In this document: positions 1-6,109 of the stretch, one piece after another
Layout of the letters: each line of letters begins with the position of its first letter
Numbering within the stretch: position 1 is the first letter of the stretch
Origin: Coprobacillus sp.
Lineage (GTDB): Bacteria > Bacillota_I > Bacilli_A > RFN20 > CAG-826
Direction of reading: 5' to 3'
Assembly (NCBI GenBank): GCA_021203745.1
Contig: JAJQAP010000072.1
Span: forward strand, 1 to 10,906
Length of the DNA: 10,906 bases
Translations under genes and position numbers: made by a program
Notes under the pieces: model-generated
Seen by the model: only the letters and a program-made list of their open reading frames with translations
Databases searched by the model: none
What the model was told of the DNA's origin: nothing

Positions 1-1664
1 CTGATTGGATGAGAGAGTACTACGAATCATTTCTATCTGAAAGAGAATGTACAACTTGTCACGGGTCAAGACTATCAGAAGCCGCTCTAGCGATTAAGAT
101 TGATGGATTAAATATATACGAGGCAACTTGTCTTCAAATTAAAGACTTAAATAAATGGATTAAACATCTAAGAGATATCTTAAATCCCACTCAACTAGAA
201 ATAGCGACTCTAGTCTTAAATGAAATAGAGAATAGGACCCAATTTTTAATAGACGTAGGTCTAGAATATTTAACACTCTCTAGAATGAGCTCTACACTAT
301 CTGGTGGTGAAGCGCAAAGAATAAGACTATCCACTCAGATTGGTTCTAGATTATCTGGTGTTTTATATGTCCTTGATGAACCTTCAATTGGTCTCCATCA
401 AAGAGATAGTCAAAAACTAATTAAGACCTTAAAAGATATGGTCAGTCTAGGTAATACTTTAATTGTGGTGGAGCATGATGAAGAAATAATAAGAAGTGCT
501 GATCATATTGTAGATCTAGGACCCGCAGCAGGAGATCATGGGGGAGAGGTAGTAGCCCAAGGTAGTGTGGATGATATCATTCATAATAAAAACTCTCTTA
601 CTGGTAAATATCTATCTGGAGAGATGTTTGTCCCTATTCCTGAAAAGAGAAGAAAAGGTAATGGTAAATACCTAAAGATTATTGGCGCGGAGTGTAATAA
701 CCTTAAAAAGATAAATGTCAATATTCCACTTGGAACCTTTACTGTAGTAACAGGAGTCTCTGGAAGTGGTAAATCCTCACTTATTAACCAAACTCTTTTT
801 ACCTATTTAAGAAAAGAGTTATACCACACAAATGAAATGCCTGGAAAAGTAAAGGCGATTGAGGGATTAGAGAATATCGATAAAGTCGTTGATGTCTCAC
901 AAGAACCAATTGGAAGAACTCCTAGATCTAACCCCGCAACATATGTTAAAGTCTTTGATGATATAAGAGATGTCTTTGCCTCCACCATTGAAGCAAAAGC
1001 AAGGGGCTATGATAAGGGAAGATTCTCCTTTAATGTTGTTGGGGGAAGATGTGAGACCTGTCAAGGGGCGGGAGTAACTCGTATATCGATGAACTTTTTA
1101 CCAGATGTCTATGTAAGATGTGAGTCATGTGGAGGTAAACGCTACAACGATGAAACACTAATGGTAACCTATAAAGGACTAAATATCTATCAAGTTTTAG
1201 AGTTAACTGTGGATGAAGCGCTAGAAGTCTTTAAAGATAGACCTAGAGTTTATCGAAAACTCAAAACCCTCTATGATGTAGGACTCGGTTATATTAAACT
1301 TGGACAACCTGCAACCACCTTGTCAGGCGGAGAAGCCCAGCGTGTTAAACTCGCCTATGAACTAGAAAGAAGACCAACAGGTAAAACTGTCTATATTCTT
1401 GATGAACCTACAACTGGATTACATCCTGATGATGTTAAAAAACTATTAAACGTCTTAAATAATCTTGTCAATCATGGTGATACTGTTATTGTTATTGAAC
1501 ATAACTTAGATGTTATAAAGAGTGCGGACTATGTGATTGATCTTGGTCCAGAAGGAGGAGACCTAGGAGGGAGAGTTGTTGTAACAGGCACTCCTGAGCA
1601 AGTGGCAAAATGTGAAGCCTCTTATACAGGAAAAGCCCTTATTCCTGTCCTAGCAAAAAAGTAA
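1..1664 (+). CDS. uvrA: UvrA, excinuclease ABC subunit A (5' truncated by window edge)
   Basis: UvrA is the DNA damage-sensing ATPase of nucleotide excision repair; as a dimer it loads UvrB at lesions in the cytoplasm. The reading frame is already open at base 3, so the ATG at 9 is internal and about 550 C-terminal residues of a usual ~940 are present. Visible in order: a CTTC zinc-type knuckle near base 51, the ABC signature LSGGEAQR (about 297-320) and Walker B LDEPSIGLHQRD of the first ATPase, then Walker A GVSGSGKSS of the second (about 752-778). A C4 zinc module follows (CETC and CESC, about 1051-1130), then the second LSGGEAQR, LDEPTTGLH and the closing IEHNLDVIKSADYVIDLGPEGG block. All ATPase motifs look intact. 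It ends in TAA, immediately before the lgt promoter. Identity is very secure; only the N-terminus and upstream promoter are unseen. Confidence 0.98.
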   Translation, partial: DWMREYYESFLSERECTTCHGSRLSEAALAIKIDGLNIYEATCLQIKDLNKWIKHLRDILNPTQLEIATLVLNEIENRTQFLIDVGLEYLTLSRMSSTLSGGEAQRIRLSTQIGSRLSGVLYVLDEPSIGLHQRDSQKLIKTLKDMVSLGNTLIVVEHDEEIIRSADHIVDLGPAAGDHGGEVVAQGSVDDIIHNKNSLTGKYLSGEMFVPIPEKRRKGNGKYLKIIGAECNNLKKINVNIPLGTFTVVTGVSGSGKSSLINQTLFTYLRKELYHTNEMPGKVKAIEGLENIDKVVDVSQEPIGRTPRSNPATYVKVFDDIRDVFASTIEAKARGYDKGRFSFNVVGGRCETCQGAGVTRISMNFLPDVYVRCESCGGKRYNDETLMVTYKGLNIYQVLELTVDEALEVFKDRPRVYRKLKTLYDVGLGYIKLGQPATTLSGGEAQRVKLAYELERRPTGKTVYILDEPTTGLHPDDVKKLLNVLNNLVNHGDTVIVIEHNLDVIKSADYVIDLGPEGGDLGGRVVVTGTPEQVAKCEASYTGKALIPVLAKK

Positions 1665-1683
1665 ATTGTCATTAAGACAATTT
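1663..1683. repeat. Perfect 8-bp inverted repeat overlapping the uvrA stop and the lgt -35
   Basis: Arms AAATTGTC (1663-1670) and GACAATTT (1676-1683) surround the 5-nt spacer ATTAA. The left arm starts in the uvrA stop codon and contains most of the putative -35 TTGTCA of the next gene. Only three T follow the right arm, so it is a poor intrinsic terminator. An operator or a weak 3'-end hairpin are the alternatives. Confidence 0.6.
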
Positions 1684-1693
1684 CAGGTATAAT
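1666..1693 (+). promoter_or_regulatory. Promoter for lgt fusion gene, likely leaderless
   Basis: TTGTCA (1666-1671), a 16-bp spacer and a perfect TATAAT (1688-1693). The predicted transcription start (about 1699-1703) falls at or within 3 nt of the ATG at 1703. No Shine-Dalgarno precedes that ATG, so the transcript would be leaderless or nearly so. Inferred from sequence only. Confidence 0.6.
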
Positions 1694-1702
1694 AAAAGCA
1701 TT

Positions 1703-3871
1703 ATGTCAACAAGTGGAATTATCGCTCTTATATTAGTACTTATTGCTCTTGTCGGAGCAATTCTTCTTTGTGTATACGCAAAAAGATTTACAAAAACTCA
1801 TAGAGAAAATAGAACAGACTGGAAAAAGCCTTTAACTAACGCTGGAATTATCAGTGTCATTATATCCCTAATCTTTACCGCAGGGATGTTATGTTGCTAC
1901 CCCGCAATGGGAATAGTAGAAGAAGTATCTTGGTATTATTGGCTCGCCGCTATCTTTGGTTCTTTTATCTTTGCCCTTGGTGTTTGTGTCTTTTTTGCAA
2001 CATTCTTTTTCCATTTTTATGGAAAACTTATGCCGATTAAACTTAATCAATGGTTATATAGAGTGATGATGATTTCTTTCTGGGTAGCTATTGTCTTTAT
2101 GTTTATCATGAGTGAAGGCTACGCCCCATGGCTAGAATATCCATTAATTAATGGTATATCCTTCTCTAGTGGTTGGACCACTCCTAACGAATCATCCTCC
2201 ATTGCTTTCTATGCTATCTTTATCCTTATTGGAGCCTTATATGTTTATGCCTTATGCGACCATCACTACTATGTCCATTATGGGAAGCATAACGAACTAG
2301 ATGGAACCTTTATCGTCGGTTTTATTATGGGTATAGTTGGTGCAAGAGTGGGATATGTTGTTGGTAACTGGCAAGATTATAAAGGAACAGGTTTTTCCAA
2401 TATCATCGCTATTTGGAATGGTGGCCTTACTGTTATCTGGGGAGTTATCTTTGGTATTGGTTTTGGAGCGTTGTGGTTTTGGCTCATGCATCGAAAAAAA
2501 CCTGAAGTATCACTTTTAGTAATGATGGACTTTGTTGTCCCTTGTATCCTTTTAGCTCAAGCCATTGGTCGATGGGGTAACTTCTTTAACCTCGAAGTCT
2601 ATGGTAATACAGTTAATGCCTCTTACTGGAGCTGGCTACCCACAATCGTCGTAAAGAATATGGAGTATGGGGTAGCGGAAGGCATGATAAGAGTGCCCCT
2701 CTTCTTTGTTGAAGGGGTGGTTAATGTTGCGGGTTATTTCCTTATTATGGATCTCTTTGGTAAAAAACTTAGGAAGTATCTAGAAAATGGAGACTTAGCG
2801 ATATCTTACATAATCTTCTATGGACTCGTAAGAACCTTTATGGAGCCATTAAGAGCCTCAAGATATAATATGGGATCAAGCGGTTATTGGTCTTGGGTTT
2901 GGTCAATATTATTTGTGGCAATAGGTGTATTATTAATTGTTGTTAATCATACGATACGAATCCTTTATCGAAGAAATAAAGGAACATTGTGTTTAAATAA
3001 AAATACCTTTAAAACATCATTTATATCCACATTAGTGTTTTCTATTTGTGGGTTAGTATTATTAATTACTGGTATCTCACTTGTTGCGGTATATCCAAGT
3101 GAAGCCACCCTTGTTTATAGTGGTTATACAGTTGGTATAATTTTACTCATTTTAGGAGTGGCACTACTTATTCTTGACGTTATACCAATCCTCTTAATGT
3201 GCTTCTCTTATAATAATGAAGACGCCTCTAATAGTGTTGCCCGTTATAATGTCTGTATTTTTGATTTAGATGGAACACTCGCAAATACTGATGATCTAGT
3301 ATTAGAGTCTTATAAGCATCTATATGAACTCCACAACAATGGGATAGTGCCTTCAGATAAGAAGTTATACTCTTTCTCTGGACCACAGTTAAGAGATGTT
3401 ATAAAAGAAGAATTCCCTAAAGAAGATACAGAAGCACTAGCTCAAGAATTCTATACCTATAGCGAGGGACTCTATGATAGTGTTAAGGCTTATCCAAATA
3501 CAGTGGAGACAATTAAATATCTCCATGATAAAGGAGTAAAGATTGCTATCTTTACTAATAAGCGTCATGAACTAAGTGAAAAGTGTTTAAAGCAAATAGG
3601 AATCTATGATTATGTAGACACAATTGTAGGGTATCAAGATATAACAGAAAGAAAACCAAAACCTCAAGGAATTGTGACTTGTTTAGATAGACTCGATTAT
3701 CACGATAAAAAGAGAGTCTTATATATTGGCGATAGTCCTCAAGATTATCAAACATCTATTGCTGCAGGTGTGGATTTCTGCCACGCAAACTGGGGACCAA
3801 GAGATTACGACCAAACTCTTTGTCATCCTTACACCATTAAAAACTACAAGGAATTAAAGAATATAATCTAG
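1703..3871 (+). CDS. lgt: Prolipoprotein diacylglyceryl transferase (Lgt) fused to C-terminal HAD phosphatase
   Basis: This 722-aa protein joins two functions that are normally separate genes. Residues 1-~150 are an extra N-terminal region with about four hydrophobic segments. Residues ~150-430 are Lgt, the membrane enzyme that moves diacylglycerol from phosphatidylglycerol to the lipobox Cys of prelipoproteins. The Lgt signature GRWGNFFNLEVYG gives R290, N293, E298 and G301, with the spacing of E. coli R143, N146, E151 and G154; RTFME gives R377 and E381 (E. coli R239/E243). The GGL motif reads GGLTVIWG, so Ile245 stands where E. coli has essential His103. Two more membrane segments follow (~435-500). 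Residues ~515-722 form a HAD phosphatase with FDLDGT (D521, D523), T618 in FTNKR, K651 and GDSPQD (D677, D681), closest in style to PpaX/Gph. In Bacillus lgt and ppaX are adjacent, which supports a gene fusion. The phosphatase substrate (Ser-P-HPr, pyrophosphate, phosphoglycolate) cannot be told from sequence. Confidence 0.93.
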   Translation: MSTSGIIALILVLIALVGAILLCVYAKRFTKTHRENRTDWKKPLTNAGIISVIISLIFTAGMLCCYPAMGIVEEVSWYYWLAAIFGSFIFALGVCVFFATFFFHFYGKLMPIKLNQWLYRVMMISFWVAIVFMFIMSEGYAPWLEYPLINGISFSSGWTTPNESSSIAFYAIFILIGALYVYALCDHHYYVHYGKHNELDGTFIVGFIMGIVGARVGYVVGNWQDYKGTGFSNIIAIWNGGLTVIWGVIFGIGFGALWFWLMHRKKPEVSLLVMMDFVVPCILLAQAIGRWGNFFNLEVYGNTVNASYWSWLPTIVVKNMEYGVAEGMIRVPLFFVEGVVNVAGYFLIMDLFGKKLRKYLENGDLAISYIIFYGLVRTFMEPLRASRYNMGSSGYWSWVWSILFVAIGVLLIVVNHTIRILYRRNKGTLCLNKNTFKTSFISTLVFSICGLVLLITGISLVAVYPSEATLVYSGYTVGIILLILGVALLILDVIPILLMCFSYNNEDASNSVARYNVCIFDLDGTLANTDDLVLESYKHLYELHNNGIVPSDKKLYSFSGPQLRDVIKEEFPKEDTEALAQEFYTYSEGLYDSVKAYPNTVETIKYLHDKGVKIAIFTNKRHELSEKCLKQIGIYDYVDTIVGYQDITERKPKPQGIVTCLDRLDYHDKKRVLYIGDSPQDYQTSIAAGVDFCHANWGPRDYDQTLCHPYTIKNYKELKNII
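3862..3867 (+). promoter_or_regulatory. TATAAT -10 element directly before trxB ATG
   Basis: A perfect TATAAT lies inside the last codons of the lgt fusion, 5 nt before the ATG at 3873. No convincing -35 is found at 15-19 bp upstream. A GGA at 3850-3852 is about 20 nt from the ATG, too far for a Shine-Dalgarno. Leaderless initiation is possible; translational coupling to the upstream stop (1 nt away) is the alternative. Confidence 0.4.
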
Positions 3872-3872
3872 T

Positions 3873-4793
3873 ATGTCAGAGTTATATGATTGTTTAGTTA
3901 TTGGGGCGGGTCCAGGAGGACTCAGAGCTGCTCGTGAACTCCAAAAGGCACGACTATCTTACCTCCTTTTTGAAAAAGATGTTCCTGGAGGTAAAGTCAA
4001 TATTGCTCCAGAAGTAGATAACTATCCAGGGATCAAAAAGATCAATGGTCCTGAACTTGCAATGAAGCTTTATGATGATGCTACCCTTGAAGGAGTGGAT
4101 ATCCGCTTCGAAGGAGCAACATCATTAACAAAAGAGGATGATATATTTACTTTAGTTACAGAAAACGATAAGACGTACCGGGCAAAAACGGTCATTATCG
4201 CCTCTGGTACAGTTAATAGATTAATCGGTTTAGATAAAGAAAAAGAGTTTTTAGGACATGGAATATCATACTGTTCTTTATGCGATGGTCATTTCTTTAA
4301 AGGTGAAGATGTCGCTGTCATCGGTGGCGGTAATGTTGCCTTAAAAGAAACCATTCATTTAGCCACTCTTGTTAATCATCTTTATCTTATCCACCGAAGA
4401 AATGAATTTAGAGGTTTTGACTATTTAGTCAAAGAAGTTAAAGAAATCCCTAACGTTGAGATCTTAACCCCATATAATTGCATAGAAATTCTTGGGGAAA
4501 GCGAAGTGGAAGGCATTGTCATAAAAAATGCCGAAACAGGAGAACTTAAAACTCTTAATGTTTCGGGCTTATTCCCCCTCGTTGGTCAAATCCCTAATTC
4601 TCAATTTGTCAAAATCGATGGATGTTTAAATGAAAGTGGGACTTTCCCAATTGATGAAAAGACTAGAGAAACAAAAGTAGCAAATCTCTTTGCTATTGGT
4701 GATATAACCGAGAGATTAACAAGACAGATATATATAGCAGAGATTGACGCCACTGAAGCGGTTAAAACAATCGTTTCAAGGTTAAAGAAATAG
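3873..4793 (+). CDS. trxB: Thioredoxin reductase-like FAD/NAD(P)H flavoprotein
   Basis: A cytoplasmic flavoprotein of 306 aa, the usual length for low-Mr thioredoxin reductases, which use NADPH to reduce thioredoxin. The FAD fold begins with GAGPGG (G11-G16), followed by GGKVNIAPEVDNYPG, the local equivalent of the GGQ..EVENFPG block. The redox pair is CSLC (C134, C137) in YCSLCDGHFF. The NAD(P)H domain has VIGGGNVALKE (G151-G153) and the phosphate-binding HRR (174-176). The C-terminal FAD motif LFAIGD (D277) and a following RQ complete the family pattern. GGGNV replaces the usual GGGDS, a modest deviation. The ATG follows the upstream TAG by one nucleotide and has no Shine-Dalgarno. Position between lgt/ppaX and whiA matches trxB in Bacillus. 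Specificity for thioredoxin is inferred, since related flavoproteins share these motifs. Confidence 0.9.
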   Translation: MSELYDCLVIGAGPGGLRAARELQKARLSYLLFEKDVPGGKVNIAPEVDNYPGIKKINGPELAMKLYDDATLEGVDIRFEGATSLTKEDDIFTLVTENDKTYRAKTVIIASGTVNRLIGLDKEKEFLGHGISYCSLCDGHFFKGEDVAVIGGGNVALKETIHLATLVNHLYLIHRRNEFRGFDYLVKEVKEIPNVEILTPYNCIEILGESEVEGIVIKNAETGELKTLNVSGLFPLVGQIPNSQFVKIDGCLNESGTFPIDEKTRETKVANLFAIGDITERLTRQIYIAEIDATEAVKTIVSRLKK

Positions 4794-4803
4794 ATATAAA
4801 AAT

Positions 4804-4819
4804 TACACTTTTCAGTGTA
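4804..4819. repeat. Inverted repeat at the whiA promoter
   Basis: Arms TACACT (4804-4809) and AGTGTA (4814-4819) with a TTTC spacer. The right arm overlaps the first two bases of the whiA -10 element and lies 10 nt after the trxB stop. No U-tract follows. It could be an operator or a small hairpin; evidence is limited to symmetry. Confidence 0.4.
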
Positions 4820-4823
4820 TAAT
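4818..4823 (+). promoter_or_regulatory. TATAAT -10 element for leaderless whiA
   Basis: A perfect TATAAT ends 6 nt before the ATG at 4830, placing the likely transcription start on the A of that ATG. There is no good -35 at the usual distance and no Shine-Dalgarno. An upstream in-frame GTG at 4815 overlaps this element and is therefore an unlikely start. Confidence 0.5.
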
Positions 4824-4829
4824 TTAGAT

Positions 4830-5798
4830 ATGCCTGAAGAAAATTACTCATTTACACAAAAAGTAAAAGACGAAATCGCCACAAATACATATGAATCAAT
4901 ACCTAGAGTTAAAGCACTTTTGAGTGCTTTTGTTCATATTTCTGGAGAGTTAGTTATTACTTCAAATGGGCAAATGGTGTTACTTAAAACCACCAACGGA
5001 AAAACTGCAAGGTTTTTGTATGAGCAGTTTACCTCTTTGTACCATATTGATTGCCACATGGTGTATGAGAAAAGAAAGAGTTTTGGTAAATTACAGACAG
5101 TTTATCAGCTTCAAATAACGGAAAAAGTCGATGAAATACTTAGCGATTTACAAGTAGACCTTTTAGAACGCAAGATTTCTAGAGATATTGCCTATAATGA
5201 TGACACAATTTGCGGATATCTTGCGGGTTCTTTTTTAGCCTCAGGTTCTGTTAACTCCCCAAGCACAAGTAACTATCATCTTGAAATCGTGGTCAACGAT
5301 GAGAACTTTGCCAAGTGGTTTTTAAAACTTCTTTCAAAGTTTAAAGGGGCTAATTTGTCCGCAAAAGTGATAGAACGTAGGGGCAAATTTGTGATCTATT
5401 TCAAAAAGAGTGAACAAATATCGAACTTTTTAATTGTCGTCGGCGCGGTCTCCTCATGTCTCGAGTTTGAAGATGTCCGTGTGGATAGAGATCTTTTTAA
5501 CTCCACGAATAGACTTACAAACTTCGATGTGGCTAACATGAAAAAGAGTATGGAAACAGGAGCAATTCAACTCCATGAGATTGAATTAATCGATAAAGAA
5601 CTAGGTATAAATAACATCTCTAACGAAAAAGTCAGGCTTTTATGTCAGTTAAGGCAAGAAAATGAAACGGCATCGATGTCAGATTTAGCAAAGCTAATGA
5701 GTGAAAAACTCGACATAAATGTGTCTAGGTCTACAATTAGCAAGTTATTTAAAAAAATACACGATTTATATACGAGGTTATCATATGGAGAGAAATAG
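4830..5798 (+). CDS. whiA: WhiA family DNA-binding regulator
   Basis: WhiA proteins combine a degenerate LAGLIDADG homing-endonuclease fold with a C-terminal helix-turn-helix; in actinobacteria they control sporulation genes and in Bacillus they influence cell division and chromosome segregation. This 322-aa copy is close to the usual length. The N-terminal half shows KVKDEIA and the second LAGLIDADG-like block is around residues 128-155 (LAGSFLASGSVNSP, SNYHLEI). FEDVRVDRDLFNSTNRLTNFDVANMKKS (about 213-240) is the family's conserved central segment, interrupted here by no stop or frameshift. The C-terminal HTH is around 281-312 (MSDLAKLM, VSRSTISKLFKKI). I chose ATG 4830 because it fits family starts and the adjacent TATAAT; GTG 4815 would add five residues. 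Its 3' end overlaps the next regulator by 14 nt. The yvcJ and yvcK genes that usually precede whiA in Firmicutes are absent here. Confidence 0.95.
   Translation: MPEENYSFTQKVKDEIATNTYESIPRVKALLSAFVHISGELVITSNGQMVLLKTTNGKTARFLYEQFTSLYHIDCHMVYEKRKSFGKLQTVYQLQITEKVDEILSDLQVDLLERKISRDIAYNDDTICGYLAGSFLASGSVNSPSTSNYHLEIVVNDENFAKWFLKLLSKFKGANLSAKVIERRGKFVIYFKKSEQISNFLIVVGAVSSCLEFEDVRVDRDLFNSTNRLTNFDVANMKKSMETGAIQLHEIELIDKELGINNISNEKVRLLCQLRQENETASMSDLAKLMSEKLDINVSRSTISKLFKKIHDLYTRLSYGEK
5774..5777 (+). promoter_or_regulatory. Shine-Dalgarno inside whiA for the HTH gene
   Basis: GAGG at 5774-5777 lies 7 nt before ATG 5785 and inside the whiA coding region. It decides the start of the small HTH gene and suggests translation coupled to whiA. 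Confidence 0.6.
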
Positions 5799-6018
5799 TA
5801 CATTTTTAGAAATCTTAGGAAAAAGAGTAAGGTTTTTAAGAAAACAAAAGGGTTTATCAATCCTTGATTTATCAATTGAGGCGGGCATTAATCGTAATTA
5901 TCTCTGCGATTTAGAAAAAGGAAGAAGAAACCCTACAGTTTTAATCCTTAACCAAATATGTGGTGCCTTAAACATCTCCTTATCTTATCTCTTTGAAGGA
6001 ATTGATGTGATAGTTTAA
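5785..6018 (+). CDS. Small XRE/Cro-cI type HTH regulator
   Basis: A 77-aa protein that is almost all one HTH_3 (XRE) DNA-binding domain. It runs from LGKRVRFLRKQKGLS through the helix-turn-helix IEAGINRNYLCDLEKGRR to LNQICGALNISLSYLFE. No effector or oligomerisation domain is present, so it probably binds DNA as a dimer. The start at 5785 is preferred over an in-frame upstream ATG at 5719 because it has a Shine-Dalgarno and the domain begins just after it. It overlaps whiA by 14 nt in another frame, so the two regulators are very likely co-transcribed and co-translated. It occupies the slot between whiA and gapA where Bacillus has crh and, further on, cggR. Regulating the next gene, gapA, is an attractive but unproven role; its targets are unknown. 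Confidence 0.85.
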   Translation: MERNSTFLEILGKRVRFLRKQKGLSILDLSIEAGINRNYLCDLEKGRRNPTVLILNQICGALNISLSYLFEGIDVIV

Positions 6019-6044
6019 GGACACAGTCGAGTTTTTATCATTCA

Positions 6045-6062
6045 TTTTTCTTTAAAGAAAAA
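6045..6062. repeat. 18-bp perfect palindrome over the gapA -35
   Basis: TTTTTCTTTAAAGAAAAA reads the same on both strands and contains the candidate gapA -35 (TTTAAA). In AT-rich DNA such a palindrome may arise by chance, but its placement suits an operator, or a weak bidirectional terminator for the whiA-HTH transcript. Confidence 0.45.
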
Positions 6063-6079
6063 AAATTATGTATTAAAAT
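6051..6079 (+). promoter_or_regulatory. Putative gapA promoter
   Basis: TTTAAA (6051-6056), 17-bp spacer, TAAAAT (6074-6079), giving a 5' UTR of about 25 nt before the gapA ATG at 6110. Each hexamer deviates from consensus by one or two bases. This is the only good promoter candidate before the glycolytic genes. Confidence 0.5.
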
Positions 6080-6094
6080 AGAAGTGCATTAAAA

Positions 6095-6100
6095 AGGAGG
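6095..6100 (+). promoter_or_regulatory. Strong gapA ribosome binding site
   Basis: AGGAGG, 9 nt before ATG 6110, a full Shine-Dalgarno that contrasts with the SD-less lgt, trxB and whiA starts and fits high gapA expression. Confidence 0.85.
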
Positions 6101-6109
6101 CATTTTAAA

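Noticed and set aside
9..11. ATG at 9 as a gene start for uvrA
   Set aside because: The frame is open to the window edge (GAT TGG precede it) and the residues match mid-UvrA sequence, so the gene is simply truncated.
1663..1683. Inverted repeat after uvrA as an intrinsic terminator
   Set aside because: The stem is AT-rich and only three T follow, so termination would be weak.
4815..4829. GTG start at 4815 for WhiA
   Set aside because: It overlaps the probable -10 element and inverted repeat, adds five residues foreign to the family, and has no RBS.
5719..5784. Upstream in-frame start (5719) for the HTH protein
   Set aside because: The 22 extra codons are the whiA 3' coding region in another frame; ATG 5785 has a Shine-Dalgarno and begins just before the domain.
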